Origin: Burkholderia sp. Bp9142
GTDB taxonomy: Bacteria; Pseudomonadota; Gammaproteobacteria; Burkholderiales; Burkholderiaceae
Length of the DNA: 64,000 nt
NCBI RefSeq assembly: GCF_003853415.1
Contig: NZ_QTPP01000016.1
Span: 87,674 to 151,673 of the forward strand
Direction of reading: 5' to 3'
Shown: one piece after another, positions 35,105 through 45,701 of the stretch
Position numbering within the stretch: the first letter of the stretch is position 1
Layout: each line of letters starts with the position of its first letter
Notes under the pieces: generated by a model
Told to the model about the DNA's origin: nothing
The model's database searches: none
Seen by the model: only the letters and a program-made list of their open reading frames with translations
Program-made: the position numbers and the translations under genes

Positions 35105-36010
35105 ATGAAGATCCTGATCATCGGCGGTACCGGCCTCATCGGCGGCCACACCGCCTTGCATCTGCGCGCGCAAGGCAACGACGTGACGCTCGCCGCGCGC
35201 AAGCCGCCGGCGCCGGGCAGCGCGCTCGCGCCGTTCGACCTGCTGCTGCGCGACTACGTGGCGGGCAACTTCACGCGCGACGATCTCGCACCGTTCGACG
35301 CGGTCGTGTTCGCGGCCGGCAACGACATTCGCCACCTGCCGCCCGGCACCGACGAAGCCGCGCACTGGGAACGCGCGAACGTCGACGCGGTGCCGCGCTT
35401 CTTCGCGCTCGCGCGCGACGCGGGCGTGAAGCGCGCGGTGCTGGTCGGCAGCTTCTATCCGCAGGTCGCGCCGGCGCTCGTCGACACCGTGCCGTACGTG
35501 CGCTCGCGCCATCTCGCCGACGAACGCGTGCGCGCGCTCGCGTCGGCGTCGTTCGCCGTGTGCAGCGTCAATGCGCCGTTCGTCGTCGGGTCGGTGCCGG
35601 GGCTGCGCAACGAGATGTTCGCCGCATACACGGGCTATGCGCAGGGCAAGCTCGCCGGGCTGCCGGTGTACGGGCCGGCCGGCGGCAGCAACTTCATCTC
35701 GACGCAATCGCTGTCGGAGGCGATCTGGGGCGCGCTGCAGCGCGGCGAATCGGGCAAGGCCTATCTCGTCGGCGACGAGAACCTGAGCTTCGCCGACTAC
35801 TTCGCGGCCTTCTTCCGCGCGGCCGGCAATCCGCGGCCGGTGCCGTCGCTCGACCAGGAGCATCCGCTGCTGCCGGACATCGCGATCTATACGGGGCGCG
35901 GCAACGTCGTGTCGTACGAGCCGGATCCGGCCGATCTCGCGCTGCTGCGCTACCGGCGCGGCGACGTGCAGCGCGCGGTCGACGAAGTCGTCGCGCAGTG
36001 CGGCGCGTAA
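35105..36010 (+). CDS. NAD(P)-dependent epimerase/reductase-like protein
   Basis: A 301-residue extended-SDR/NmrA-like protein. N-terminal Rossmann motif ILIIGGTGLIGGHTALHL is clear; FAAGNDIRH and VLVGSFYPQV follow. The Y-x-x-x-K pair is not in a standard position, so it may reduce or bind rather than epimerise. GGAGA precedes the ATG by about 6 bases. It is the last gene of the plus-strand unit and is followed by a strong hairpin. Confidence 0.8.
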   Translation: MKILIIGGTGLIGGHTALHLRAQGNDVTLAARKPPAPGSALAPFDLLLRDYVAGNFTRDDLAPFDAVVFAAGNDIRHLPPGTDEAAHWERANVDAVPRFFALARDAGVKRAVLVGSFYPQVAPALVDTVPYVRSRHLADERVRALASASFAVCSVNAPFVVGSVPGLRNEMFAAYTGYAQGKLAGLPVYGPAGGSNFISTQSLSEAIWGALQRGESGKAYLVGDENLSFADYFAAFFRAAGNPRPVPSLDQEHPLLPDIAIYTGRGNVVSYEPDPADLALLRYRRGDVQRAVDEVVAQCGA

Positions 36011-36060
36011 GCACACGGCCAGCGCGGCACGCGCCACGCTGAAACCGGGCACAAACGACA

Positions 36061-36099
36061 ACGTCCCGCCGCCGGCGAGGCATGCCGGCGGCGGGACGT
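36061..36099. terminator. Bidirectional hairpin terminator
   Basis: Perfect 16-bp arms ACGTCCCGCCGCCGGC and GCCGGCGGCGGGACGT with loop GAGGCAT, between the convergent epimerase-like gene and pckG. No long T run. Confidence 0.8.
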
Positions 36100-36133
36100 C
36101 GATGCCGCCACGTCGTGACGTCGATGCGGTGCG

Positions 36134-37999
<1,866 letters not shown>

Positions 38000-38524
38000 G
38001 GAAATGTCTCCAGATTATCGGGCGGGGATGGGGGATGCGGGGCGGGCCCGCGAGATGGGGAATGCGATCGGAGCGCAGGTTGAAGCGACGCGCAAGGCGG
38101 GACGCGCGAGCGGAGCGCGTGTCGATGCCGCGATGCGGGCGAGAGAATGTGATGTCTCGTATGAACGTGCGAACGCGAGTTTCGCCATGCAAGCAACCTG
38201 CCGTACAACTCCATGCCGGCCAGCATACCATCGCCGATATCGGGCGGGCGTTGCGTTGCAACAAGAAACAACTGTGACGATGCACCGGCATGCGGCTTGC
38301 CGGCACGTCCGTTTTACTGCGCCTTCAGGTGCGCTTTGGGGACGAAACCGCTGGAAGGTCCGTCCGGCAAGGGTTTCGCGAACGCGGAAATTTCGGCGCG
38401 ACGCGTTCGCATGCGAGGCACCCGAACGGTCGCGGCCCGAATTCGCGTTTTCGCTACTCAGGCAAACCCTGAATTAGGTTGCGTACACAAACATCCGTCG
38501 CGAATGCGTTGTGTGCGCTACCGC
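38000..38524. other. pckG upstream region, about 525 bases, no gene seen
   Basis: No family-like coding frame on either strand. An inverted repeat GCGTACACAA (38481-38490) and TTGTGTGCGC (38509-38518), one mismatch, with an 18-base spacer lies just beyond the 3' end of the SDR gene. The pckG promoter must lie near 38000-38100, but I cannot place it. Confidence 0.45.
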
Positions 38525-39301
38525 TCAAAACGGCGCGCCCGGCAATCCGGGGTAATACGCGCCTGCCGCCATCCCGCCGTCGACGGACAGCTCGGCGCCG
38601 TTGCAGTACGACGCTTCGTCGCTGGCGAGGAACAGCGTCGCTCGCGCGATTTCGTCAGGCAAGCCGACGCGCTGCAGCGGCACGTGCGTGTAGTGCCGGT
38701 TGACCTCGTCGAGCGGTGCGCCGGTCGGGTTCGACATCGCCGTGTTCACGCCGCCCGGATGGATCGAATTCACGCGCACGCCCTGGTGACCGAGTTCGAG
38801 CGCCGCGACCTTCGTCAGTCCGCGCACGCCCCATTTGCTCGATACGTAGGCGGCCAGCGCATTCACGCCGCGCAGCCCGTCCACCGACGAAATGTTGACG
38901 ATCGACCCGCGCTTTTGCGCGATCATGCGCGGCGCGACCGTGCGGATGCCGACGAACGTGCCGACGAGATTGATCGATACCGCACGCTCGAAATCGCGCT
39001 TCGACAATTCGGTGATGCTGCCGAACATCAGCACGGCAGCGTTGTTGACGAGCACGTCGATGCGGCCGAACTGCTCGACGGTCGCATCGGCGACGCGCGC
39101 CCAGTTCGCTTCGTCGGCCACGTCGAGCCGCATGAAGCGCGCCGCGTCGCCGAGCTCGCGCGCGAGCGACTCGCCTTGCGCGTCGAGCACGTCGCCGATC
39201 ACGACGCGCGCGCCCTCCTCGACGAACAGCCTGCATGTCGCCGCGCCCATCCCGCGCGCGCCGCCCGTGACGATCGCCACCTTCCCTTCCAGTCGACCCA
39301 T
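38525..39301 (-). CDS. SDR-family oxidoreductase
   Basis: A 258-residue classical SDR resembling 3-alpha(20-beta)-hydroxysteroid dehydrogenases: TGGARGMGAAT, VNNAAVLMFG, S139, Y152 and K156 (Y-V-S-S-K), then NSIHPGGVNTAM. It is the last gene of a minus-strand unit with two more SDRs and a SnoaL protein. The hydroxysteroid resemblance is by motif only; other alcohols are possible. Confidence 0.88.
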   Translation of the reverse strand: MGRLEGKVAIVTGGARGMGAATCRLFVEEGARVVIGDVLDAQGESLARELGDAARFMRLDVADEANWARVADATVEQFGRIDVLVNNAAVLMFGSITELSKRDFERAVSINLVGTFVGIRTVAPRMIAQKRGSIVNISSVDGLRGVNALAAYVSSKWGVRGLTKVAALELGHQGVRVNSIHPGGVNTAMSNPTGAPLDEVNRHYTHVPLQRVGLPDEIARATLFLASDEASYCNGAELSVDGGMAAGAYYPGLPGAPF

Positions 39302-39417
39302 GTCGTTCTCTCCTCGATGCTTTCCGATTCCGGTTTGCCGGCCGCGACGCGCGGAATGGCGCATGCGTGCCGGCTCTCGATTGGCGATGCCGCGATGCGG
39401 CCGTCGCGCGTTCGCCG

Positions 39418-40173
39418 TCAGCCCCAGTACGCCTGCCCGCCGTCGAGCGGCAGCGTCGCGCCCGTCAGGTACGCGGCATCGCGACTCGCGAGAAACACGA
39501 TCGCGCGCCCGATGTCCTGCTCGCAGTCACCGACGCGCCCCAGCGGGATCGTGCGGAAGAACGCCGCGGCTTCGTCCGGATGCGCGTCGACCCAGCCCTT
39601 CAGCCCCGGCGACAGCGCATGCGGCGCGACCGCGTTCACGCGAATGCCGTCGGCGCCCCATTCGCATGCCGCCGCACGCGTGAGCGCGCGAATCGCTTCC
39701 TTGGTCGCCGCGTAGGCGCCGTAGCCCGACGCATCCCATCGCACCGCGGCGGACGACGCGACATTGACGATCACGCCGTCGCCCTTCAGGTGCGGATGGC
39801 ATGCACGCATCATCCGCAGCGTCGCGATCGGCCCCGATTCGAGGCCCGCGAGAAAATCCGCGTCGGACACGTCGAGCAGGCGGCCGAGCGGCACGACCTG
39901 CGCGTTGTTGATCAGGATCTGCACGCCGCGAAAGCGCTCGGCGACCGCATCGACGCACTGCGCGATCTGCGTGGCGTCCATCACGTCGCACACGAACGGC
40001 TCCGCGACACCACCGCGCGCGCGGATCGCCTCACAGGTCGCGACCAGCTTGTCGCGCGTGCGCCCGACCACGGCCACTCGCGCGCCTTCGGCCGCGAGCG
40101 CCTGCGCGACGCCTTGCCCGACGCCCTGCCCCGCGCCCGTGACGAGCGCGACCTTGCCTTCGAGGATGCCCAT
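39418..40173 (-). CDS. SDR-family oxidoreductase
   Basis: A 251-residue SDR with TGAGQGVGQG, INNAQVVPLG (Q for the usual G in N-N-A-G), S141, Y154 and K158 (Y-A-A-T-K). It starts 10 bases after the upstream SDR and is clearly in the same operon. The next gene follows after 116 bases. Confidence 0.87.
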   Translation of the reverse strand: MGILEGKVALVTGAGQGVGQGVAQALAAEGARVAVVGRTRDKLVATCEAIRARGGVAEPFVCDVMDATQIAQCVDAVAERFRGVQILINNAQVVPLGRLLDVSDADFLAGLESGPIATLRMMRACHPHLKGDGVIVNVASSAAVRWDASGYGAYAATKEAIRALTRAAACEWGADGIRVNAVAPHALSPGLKGWVDAHPDEAAAFFRTIPLGRVGDCEQDIGRAIVFLASRDAAYLTGATLPLDGGQAYWG

Positions 40174-40182
40174 GCGCGCACC

Positions 40183-41049
40183 TCAGGCGACGATCGCCGG
40201 ATGGGCCTGCACGGGCCCGCCGAGCAATTCGCGATACGACGGCGGTTGCTTGCCGTCGAGATCCGCGATGCCGTACCGCAGCGCGGCTTCCGCGCCGACC
40301 AGCACCTGCCCGGACAACGCCATGCGCCGCGGATCTGCGTGGATCGCCTGGATCACGCGGCCGGTGAATTCCGGGCTTTCGGCGACGAGCGAGAATTCCT
40401 TGTACAGGTCCGGATGTTCTTCCCACACGCGCGTCGTGCGCTCGGTGCGCAGCGGCCCCATCCAGATCGACACGGCCGCGACGTCGAACGGCTTCAGGTC
40501 GACGGCCATGTCCTTCGCGAACTTGTCGACGCCGGACTTCTGCGCGCCGTACGCGGCACCGTGCATGTAGCAGCTCGCGCCGAACGACGACGTGAACGCG
40601 ATCAGCCCGCTGCGGCGCTTCGCCATCAGCGGCGCCGCATGCCAGCTCGCGACGTACGCGGAGCGCAGCCCGACGTCGAGGATGTTCACGAGCTCGAGCG
40701 ACTTCTCCCAGAACGGGCCCGGCAGGATCAGCTGGTCGTGCAGGCAGGTCGCGTTGTTGACGAGGAGGTCGAGCCGCCCGCTTTCACGCTCGACGCGCTC
40801 GAACAGCGCCTGCACCTGGGCGTCGTCCGCGTGGTCGCACGCGACCGCGATCCCGCGGCCACCGAGCGCGTCGATCTCGCGCGCGGTCTCGTGGATCGTG
40901 CCGGGCAGCGGTGCGTCGCCTTCGTGCTGCGAGCGGCCCGTCACGTAGACGGTCATGCCGGCCGCGCCGAGCGCGCGCGCGATACCCTTGCCCGCGCCGC
41001 GCGACGCGCCCGTCACGACGGCGACCGGTGCCTCGTGGTTCTGTGTCAT
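40183..41049 (-). CDS. SDR-family oxidoreductase, DHRS1-like
   Basis: A 288-residue SDR with TGASRGAGKGIARALGAAGMTVYVTGRS, a layout typical of the DHRS1-like branch, VNNATCLHDQ, and catalytic Y-G-A-Q-K. The C-terminal 60 residues (SGQVLVGAEAALRYGI) replace the usual V-D-G-G end. It is second in the minus-strand unit. Substrate unknown. Confidence 0.86.
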   Translation of the reverse strand: MTQNHEAPVAVVTGASRGAGKGIARALGAAGMTVYVTGRSQHEGDAPLPGTIHETAREIDALGGRGIAVACDHADDAQVQALFERVERESGRLDLLVNNATCLHDQLILPGPFWEKSLELVNILDVGLRSAYVASWHAAPLMAKRRSGLIAFTSSFGASCYMHGAAYGAQKSGVDKFAKDMAVDLKPFDVAAVSIWMGPLRTERTTRVWEEHPDLYKEFSLVAESPEFTGRVIQAIHADPRRMALSGQVLVGAEAALRYGIADLDGKQPPSYRELLGGPVQAHPAIVA

Positions 41050-41099
41050 GTTCGATGTCTCCTGGGGGTGTTCTCAATCGACGCGGGTGGTACGCGCCC

Positions 41100-41600
41100 T
41101 CACGCGGCAGGCGGCTGCGCGCCGGCGAACAGCACGCCCGGCGCATCGCAGTCGTAGCGGGCGGACAGCGTCGACGTGACGACGCAGCGCGTGGCCGCGA
41201 TCTTCCATTCGCCGTCCACCTTCCGGTATTCGTCGTCATAGGTCGCGCCGAGCTGCGTGAGCGTGTGCGCGCGGGTGTCGAGCATCTGGTAATGCAGGCC
41301 CCACGTGCCGTGCGCATGCGTGTCGTCGAGCACGGTGATGTCGGGATTCACGCCGTGGTGCATCTCGACGATGTGCGGGTGGCAGCCGAGCCGCTCGAAC
41401 ACGTCGACGAGCGCGTCGCGGTGGTCGAACGTGCCGATCCGGCCGTAGTCGATGTGCACGGTGCCGGGTGCGAAGCAGTCGCGCATTCCCTGCGGGTCCT
41501 TCCGGTCGCAGCACGTGAAGTAGCGGGCCTTCAGGCGGCGGATCGCGTCGGCGTCCTCGAGCCTGCGCACGCGCACTTCCATTCGTTCGATCGGGGTCAT
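41100..41600 (-). CDS. SnoaL-like (NTF2-fold) protein
   Basis: A 166-residue SnoaL_4 protein: LEDADAIRRLKARYFTCCDRKDPQGMRDCFAPGTVHIDYG, then HIVEMHHGVNPDIT and WKIAATRCVVTS. The H-H pair is shared with the SnoaL protein at 41804 and is a candidate active-site feature. It is first in the minus-strand unit and divergent from 41804. Likely a dehydratase, isomerase or cyclase. Confidence 0.84.
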   Translation of the reverse strand: MTPIERMEVRVRRLEDADAIRRLKARYFTCCDRKDPQGMRDCFAPGTVHIDYGRIGTFDHRDALVDVFERLGCHPHIVEMHHGVNPDITVLDDTHAHGTWGLHYQMLDTRAHTLTQLGATYDDEYRKVDGEWKIAATRCVVTSTLSARYDCDAPGVLFAGAQPPAA

Positions 41601-41803
41601 GCCGTCTCCTTGATCTCGTGTGCGCGGATCGAAGCCGCGTCGACGCCACGTTACAGGCGCACGAGATGCCGGCCATCACCTGTTTGGATGAACTCGACGA
41701 TCCGTATCGACGGACGTGAACGCAGCGGTTGCGGCGTTCGTCCGAACAGACGATGTGACGCAGGCGGCTTCGTTCCTACCATCGGACGACACCACCACGA
41801 GAT

Positions 41804-42340
41804 ATGGCGATGGACGAGACGACCCGCACGCTCCACGAATACGAGCAGATCCGCCAGCTGAAATACCGGTATTTCCGCGCGGTCGACACGCACGACTGGT
41901 CGCTGCTCGCGCAATGCCTGACCGAGGACTGCGAAGCGCGTTTGTACGGCGGCCGCTATGCGTACGACGGCCGCGACGCATTCGTGTCGAGCCTGCGCGA
42001 GCTGATCGGCAAGCCGACCTTCCTGACGATGCACCACGGCCATCACCCCGAGCTCACGCTGGTGTCCGCCGATCACGCATGCGGCGTGTGGTTTCTCGAG
42101 GATCACGCGATCAATCTCGAGGACGACTACCTGCTGCACGGCGCCGCGTTCTACGACGACCAGTACGTGAAGCGCGACGGCGTGTGGCGCATTCACGCGA
42201 CGCGCCACGAGCGGCTGTTCGAAACCGTCACGTCGCCGATTCCGCCGTCGTTCACGCTGACCGCGAACCGCTTCGCACCGGGCGCGCATGACGCGGCCCA
42301 TTCCACCGACTCGACCGGTTCGGCCGTCAGCGCTGCCTGA
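41804..42340 (+). CDS. SnoaL-like (NTF2-fold) protein
   Basis: A 178-residue SnoaL_4 protein: HEYEQIRQLKYRYFRAVDTHDWSLLAQCLTEDCEA, FLTMHHGHHPELTLVS, DDQYVKRDGVWRIHATRHER. It is a paralog of the protein at 41100 by layout and by the M-H-H-G motif. About 30 C-terminal residues are low-complexity Ser/Thr/Ala. The EthD-type gene follows 50 bases later. Confidence 0.84.
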   Translation: MAMDETTRTLHEYEQIRQLKYRYFRAVDTHDWSLLAQCLTEDCEARLYGGRYAYDGRDAFVSSLRELIGKPTFLTMHHGHHPELTLVSADHACGVWFLEDHAINLEDDYLLHGAAFYDDQYVKRDGVWRIHATRHERLFETVTSPIPPSFTLTANRFAPGAHDAAHSTDSTGSAVSAA

Positions 42341-42390
42341 AACCCGGCGGCGGTGCCGCCGATCCTGTCATTCCCCCTGGAGCTGGAGCA

Positions 42391-43107
42391 ATGGAAAAAG
42401 TCATTTACGTGTTGTGGCGCGATGCGCAGGCCGCGCCCGAGCCGTGGAGCCGCGGCGTGCGCGCGCAGCTCGCCGACCAGCTGCTGTCGCTCGGCGCGCA
42501 CGGCGTGCAGGTCAACGTCGCCGATGCCGATGTCGCACCGGCCGCCGGCCTGAAGCAGACCAACACGCACCCGGGCATCGACGGGATCGTCGCGGTATGG
42601 ATCGACAGCGCGAACGCGATGTTCCGCCAGCCGTTCGACGACGCGGTGCGTGCGGTCGTCCCGCACATGGCCGCGTATCTCGTCACCGAGTCGCAGCCGA
42701 TTCCGAACACGCGCTTTCCGGCGCGCCCCGGCGAGCGCACGAGCGGCTTCTCGCAGCTCGCGTTCCTGAAGCGCCCGCCGCGTCTCACGCGCGAAGCGTG
42801 GCTCGACGTGTGGCACGGCCATCACACGCGCGTCGCGATCGATACGCAGGACAATTTCCTGTACGTGCAGAACGTGGTCGTGCGCGCGCTCACGCATGCG
42901 GCGCCCGGCTACGACGCGATTGTCGAGGAGTGCTTCCCGGCCGCGGCGATGACCGATCCGCATGCGTTCTTCGATGCGGTCGGTGATGACGGGAAATTCC
43001 AGCGCAACGTCGCCGAGATGATGGACAGCTGCGGACGCTTCATCGATTTCGACAAGATCGACGTGGTGCCGACGAGCCAGTACGTCGTGAAGGCGGTGCG
43101 TGGATAA
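42391..43107 (+). CDS. EthD-domain protein
   Basis: A 238-residue protein with an EthD-type ferredoxin-like fold. The second half has the motif AFLKRPPRLTREAWLDVWHGHHTRVAIDTQDNF-YVQN, typical for EthD (F/W..W...H). The first half, VIYVLWRD...WSRGVRAQL, looks like a diverged copy. EthD domains are found in ether degradation and in aromatic polyketide tailoring, where they act as decarboxylases or dehydratases. It is co-directional with the SnoaL gene. Confidence 0.82.
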   Translation: MEKVIYVLWRDAQAAPEPWSRGVRAQLADQLLSLGAHGVQVNVADADVAPAAGLKQTNTHPGIDGIVAVWIDSANAMFRQPFDDAVRAVVPHMAAYLVTESQPIPNTRFPARPGERTSGFSQLAFLKRPPRLTREAWLDVWHGHHTRVAIDTQDNFLYVQNVVVRALTHAAPGYDAIVEECFPAAAMTDPHAFFDAVGDDGKFQRNVAEMMDSCGRFIDFDKIDVVPTSQYVVKAVRG

Positions 43108-43123
43108 CGCGCGGCGATCGCGC

Positions 43124-43163
43124 GGATAAATAAAAAAACGCCAACCCGTAACGGGTTGGCGTT
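43124..43163 (-). terminator. Rho-independent terminator of aceA
   Basis: Perfect 12-bp arms AACGCCAACCCG and CGGGTTGGCGTT with loop TAA (43137-43163). On the minus strand it is followed by TTTTTTTATTTAT, an ideal U run. It lies 22 bases after the aceA stop. It also ends the EthD operon from the other side, less efficiently. Confidence 0.93.
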
Positions 43164-43184
43164 CTGCTTCGATTGCGACGGTGC

Positions 43185-44765
43185 TCAGAACTGGTTCATC
43201 GTGTTGTCCTTGCCCGCCGCCTTCAGCGCTGCGTCGCCGCTGAAGTATTCCTTGTGGTCGTCGCCGATATCCGAGCCGGACATGTTCTGGTGCTTGACGC
43301 ACGCGATGCCCTGGCGGATTTCCTTGCGCTGCACGCCGGCCACGTAACCGAGCATGCCCTGGTCGCCGAAGTATTCCTTCGCGAGGTTGTCGGTCGACAG
43401 CGCAGCCGTGTGATACGTCGGCAGCGTGATCAGGTGATGGAAGATGCCTGCTTCACGCGATGCATCGGCCTGGAACGTACGGATCTTCTCGTCGGCGAGC
43501 TTGGCCAGTTCCGTCTCGTCGTACTCGACGCTCATCAGCTGCGCACGGTCGTATGCCGACACGTCCTTGCCCGCTGCCTTCATCGCGTCGTACGCCTGCT
43601 GACGGAAGTTCAGCGTCCAGTTGAACGACGGGCTGTTGTTGTACACCAGCTTCGCGTTCGGGATGACCTTGCGGATTTCGCTGACCATGCCGCCGATCTG
43701 CGCGATGTGCGGCTTTTCGGTTTCGATCCACAGCAGGTCGGCGCCGTTCTGCAGCGACGTGATGCAATCGAGCACGCAACGTGCCTCGCCCGAGCCGGCG
43801 CGGAACTGGAACAGGTTGCTCGGCAGGCGCTTCGGACGCAGCAGCTTGCCGTCGCGCTTGATGATGACGTCACCGTTGCCCAGCTGGTCGGCCGACAGTT
43901 CCTCGCAGTCGAGGAACGCGTTGTACTGGTCGCCCAGGTCGCCCGGCGTGCTGGTCACGGCGATCTGCTTGGTCAGGCCGGCGCCGAGCGAGTCGGTACG
44001 GGCGACGATGATGCCGTCGTCCACGCCCAGTTCCAGGAACGCGTAGCGGATCGCGCGGATCTTCGCGAGGAAGTCCTCGTGCGGCACGGTGACCTTGCCG
44101 TCCTGGTGGCCGCACTGCTTCTCGTCGGACACCTGGTTCTCGATCTGGATGCAGCATGCGCCCGCTTCGATGAACTGCTTGGCCAGCAGGTAGGTCGCTT
44201 CCGCGTTGCCGAAACCGGCGTCGATGTCGGCGATGATCGGCACGACGTGCGTCACGTGGTTGTCGATCTTTTCCTGGATCGCGGCTTTCGCAGCGCCTTC
44301 GGCGGCGTCGAGCTGGCGGAACAGGCCGCCGAGCTCACGCGCATCGGCCTGGCGCAGGAACGTGTACAGCTCGCGGATCAGCGCGCTGACCGAGGTCTTT
44401 TCGTGCATCGACTGGTCCGGCAGCGGGCCGAACTCCGAGCGCAGCGCGGCGACCATCCAGCCCGACAGGTACAGGTAACGGCGTTCGGTGCTGTTGAAGT
44501 GCTTCTTGATGGAGATCATCTTCTGCTGGCCGATGAAGCCGTGCCAGCAACCCAGCGACTGCGTGTACTTGGCCGGATCGGCATCGTACGCGGCCATGTC
44601 GGCGCGCATGATCTTCGCGGTGTACTTCGCGATGTCCAGGCCCGTCTTGAACTTGTTCTGGGCACGCATGCGGGCGGCATACTCGGGACTGATGGCATTC
44701 CACGCGCTGCCGTGGTTTTCCTTCAAGCCAGCCACTGCCTTGATGTCGTCTTGATATTGGGACAT
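43185..44765 (-). CDS. aceA: AceA, isocitrate lyase (long subfamily)
   Basis: Splits isocitrate into glyoxylate and succinate, the key step of the glyoxylate shunt. At 526 residues it is the long form found in Pseudomonas and Burkholderia. The signature loop, K-K-C-G-H in the E. coli type, reads K-Q-C-G-H-Q-D-G-K, as in this subfamily. DIDAGFGN, CCIQIENQV and NNSPSFNW are further landmarks. AGGAG is about 8 bases before the ATG. No malate synthase is adjacent. A strong palindrome lies upstream. Confidence 0.97.
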   Translation of the reverse strand: MSQYQDDIKAVAGLKENHGSAWNAISPEYAARMRAQNKFKTGLDIAKYTAKIMRADMAAYDADPAKYTQSLGCWHGFIGQQKMISIKKHFNSTERRYLYLSGWMVAALRSEFGPLPDQSMHEKTSVSALIRELYTFLRQADARELGGLFRQLDAAEGAAKAAIQEKIDNHVTHVVPIIADIDAGFGNAEATYLLAKQFIEAGACCIQIENQVSDEKQCGHQDGKVTVPHEDFLAKIRAIRYAFLELGVDDGIIVARTDSLGAGLTKQIAVTSTPGDLGDQYNAFLDCEELSADQLGNGDVIIKRDGKLLRPKRLPSNLFQFRAGSGEARCVLDCITSLQNGADLLWIETEKPHIAQIGGMVSEIRKVIPNAKLVYNNSPSFNWTLNFRQQAYDAMKAAGKDVSAYDRAQLMSVEYDETELAKLADEKIRTFQADASREAGIFHHLITLPTYHTAALSTDNLAKEYFGDQGMLGYVAGVQRKEIRQGIACVKHQNMSGSDIGDDHKEYFSGDAALKAAGKDNTMNQF

Positions 44766-44880
44766 GTCAATCTCCTGGGAACGAAGCGCATTTGAGTAAA
44801 GGGTTCAGCCTGCCCGCTCCGTGTGACGAAGCGAACTGCATGGACTCAATAGTAACGCCGGTCGACGCGCTTTCGACGCA

Positions 44881-44894
44881 GTCTTATATAAGAC
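44881..44894. promoter_or_regulatory. Perfect 14-bp palindrome upstream of aceA
   Basis: GTCTTATATAAGAC, 116 bases upstream of the aceA start, close to the expected -10 of the minus-strand promoter (TTGAAA about 25 bases further up). Placement suggests a repressor site controlling the glyoxylate shunt. The regulator is unknown. Confidence 0.5.
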
Positions 44895-45073
44895 ATAAGA
44901 TATAAATTTCTGTTGTTTTTCAATGAGATAGACGCGTGTTTTTGCGATGCAAAACCGGTTTTCAAGCGGCGGAAAGACCGCGGGGCGGAAATTCGGCGAG
45001 CATCCCGCGATATGAAACGGCCTTTCGGCAATTGGTGGGCGGACAAACATCGCGATCCATGATTCGCGGGCTT

Positions 45074-45103
45074 TTGCCACACACATGACAAAACGTCTAT
45101 ACT
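45074..45103 (+). promoter_or_regulatory. Sigma70-type promoter for the YbaK-like operon
   Basis: TTGCCA (45074-45079), an 18-base spacer, TATACT (45098-45103), giving a leader of about 70 bases before ATG 45180. Confidence 0.55.
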
Positions 45104-45179
45104 TGGACAATTCATCGACGGCACAGCGAAAGGCGCCGTCCCCGCGTGCTGCGACGCGCCCCCTCCTGCCCGCACCGAC

Positions 45180-45701
45180 ATGAGCGACTACCCCGTTTTC
45201 GACGCGCTGTGCGCGCTGCTGAATACTTCCGGCGCGCGGTTCCGCGTGCTGGATCACCCGGCCGAAGGCAAATCCGACGTGATCGCCGCGATTCGCGGCA
45301 CGCGTCCCGAGCAGGGCGCGAAGGCGATGCTCTGCACGTTCAAGGACGGTGGCGACACCACCGCGCTCGCGGTGATCCCCGGCCACCTGAAGATCGATTT
45401 CCGCAAGGTCGCCGACGCGCTCGGCCGCCGCAAGGCGACGCTCGCGCCGCCCGAACTCGCGGCCACGGTCACGCGCTGCGTGATGGGTGCCGTGCCGCCG
45501 TTCGTGTTCGACGCGAACGTGACGCTCGTCGTCGATCCCGCGCTGATCGAACTGAACGACGAGATCGCATTCAACGCGGGCCGCCTCGATCGGTCGGTCG
45601 TGCTCGACGCGTCCGACTACGTGCGGATCACCCGCCCGCTGCTGGCCGACATCACGCGGCCGGAAACGGCCGACGCCCCTGCACTCCAGGCAAACGCATG
45701 A
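45180..45701 (+). CDS. YbaK/ProX-type aminoacyl-tRNA deacylase-like protein
   Basis: A 173-residue YbaK-domain protein: VLDHPAEGKSDVIAAIRGTRPEQGAKAMLC, PGHLKIDFRKVADALGRRKATLAPPE, MGAVPPFVF. Relatives hydrolyse mischarged tRNA, such as Ala- or Cys-tRNA(Pro). Here it is translationally coupled (ATGA overlap) to a regulator and next to a hydroxyaspartate ammonia-lyase, so it may edit tRNA charged with a related analog. That link is inference. Confidence 0.86.
   Translation: MSDYPVFDALCALLNTSGARFRVLDHPAEGKSDVIAAIRGTRPEQGAKAMLCTFKDGGDTTALAVIPGHLKIDFRKVADALGRRKATLAPPELAATVTRCVMGAVPPFVFDANVTLVVDPALIELNDEIAFNAGRLDRSVVLDASDYVRITRPLLADITRPETADAPALQANA

Larger units (their letters stand above)
44766..45179. 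other. Divergent aceA/YbaK-like intergenic region
   Basis: About 414 bases, with an AT-rich block at 44870-44945. It holds the GTCTTATATAAGAC palindrome, a TTGAAA on the minus strand suitable as the aceA -35, and a plus-strand promoter at 45074-45103. No gene is supported. Confidence 0.55.

Noticed and set aside
41640..41803. A possible operator sharing TCCGTATSGA with the 31949 region
   Set aside because: The shared stretch is about 10 bases and imperfect; too short to support a common site without more copies.
43185..44765. A 540-codon plus-strand frame opposite aceA
   Set aside because: It mirrors isocitrate lyase and has no independent protein family; the minus-strand reading is a complete AceA.
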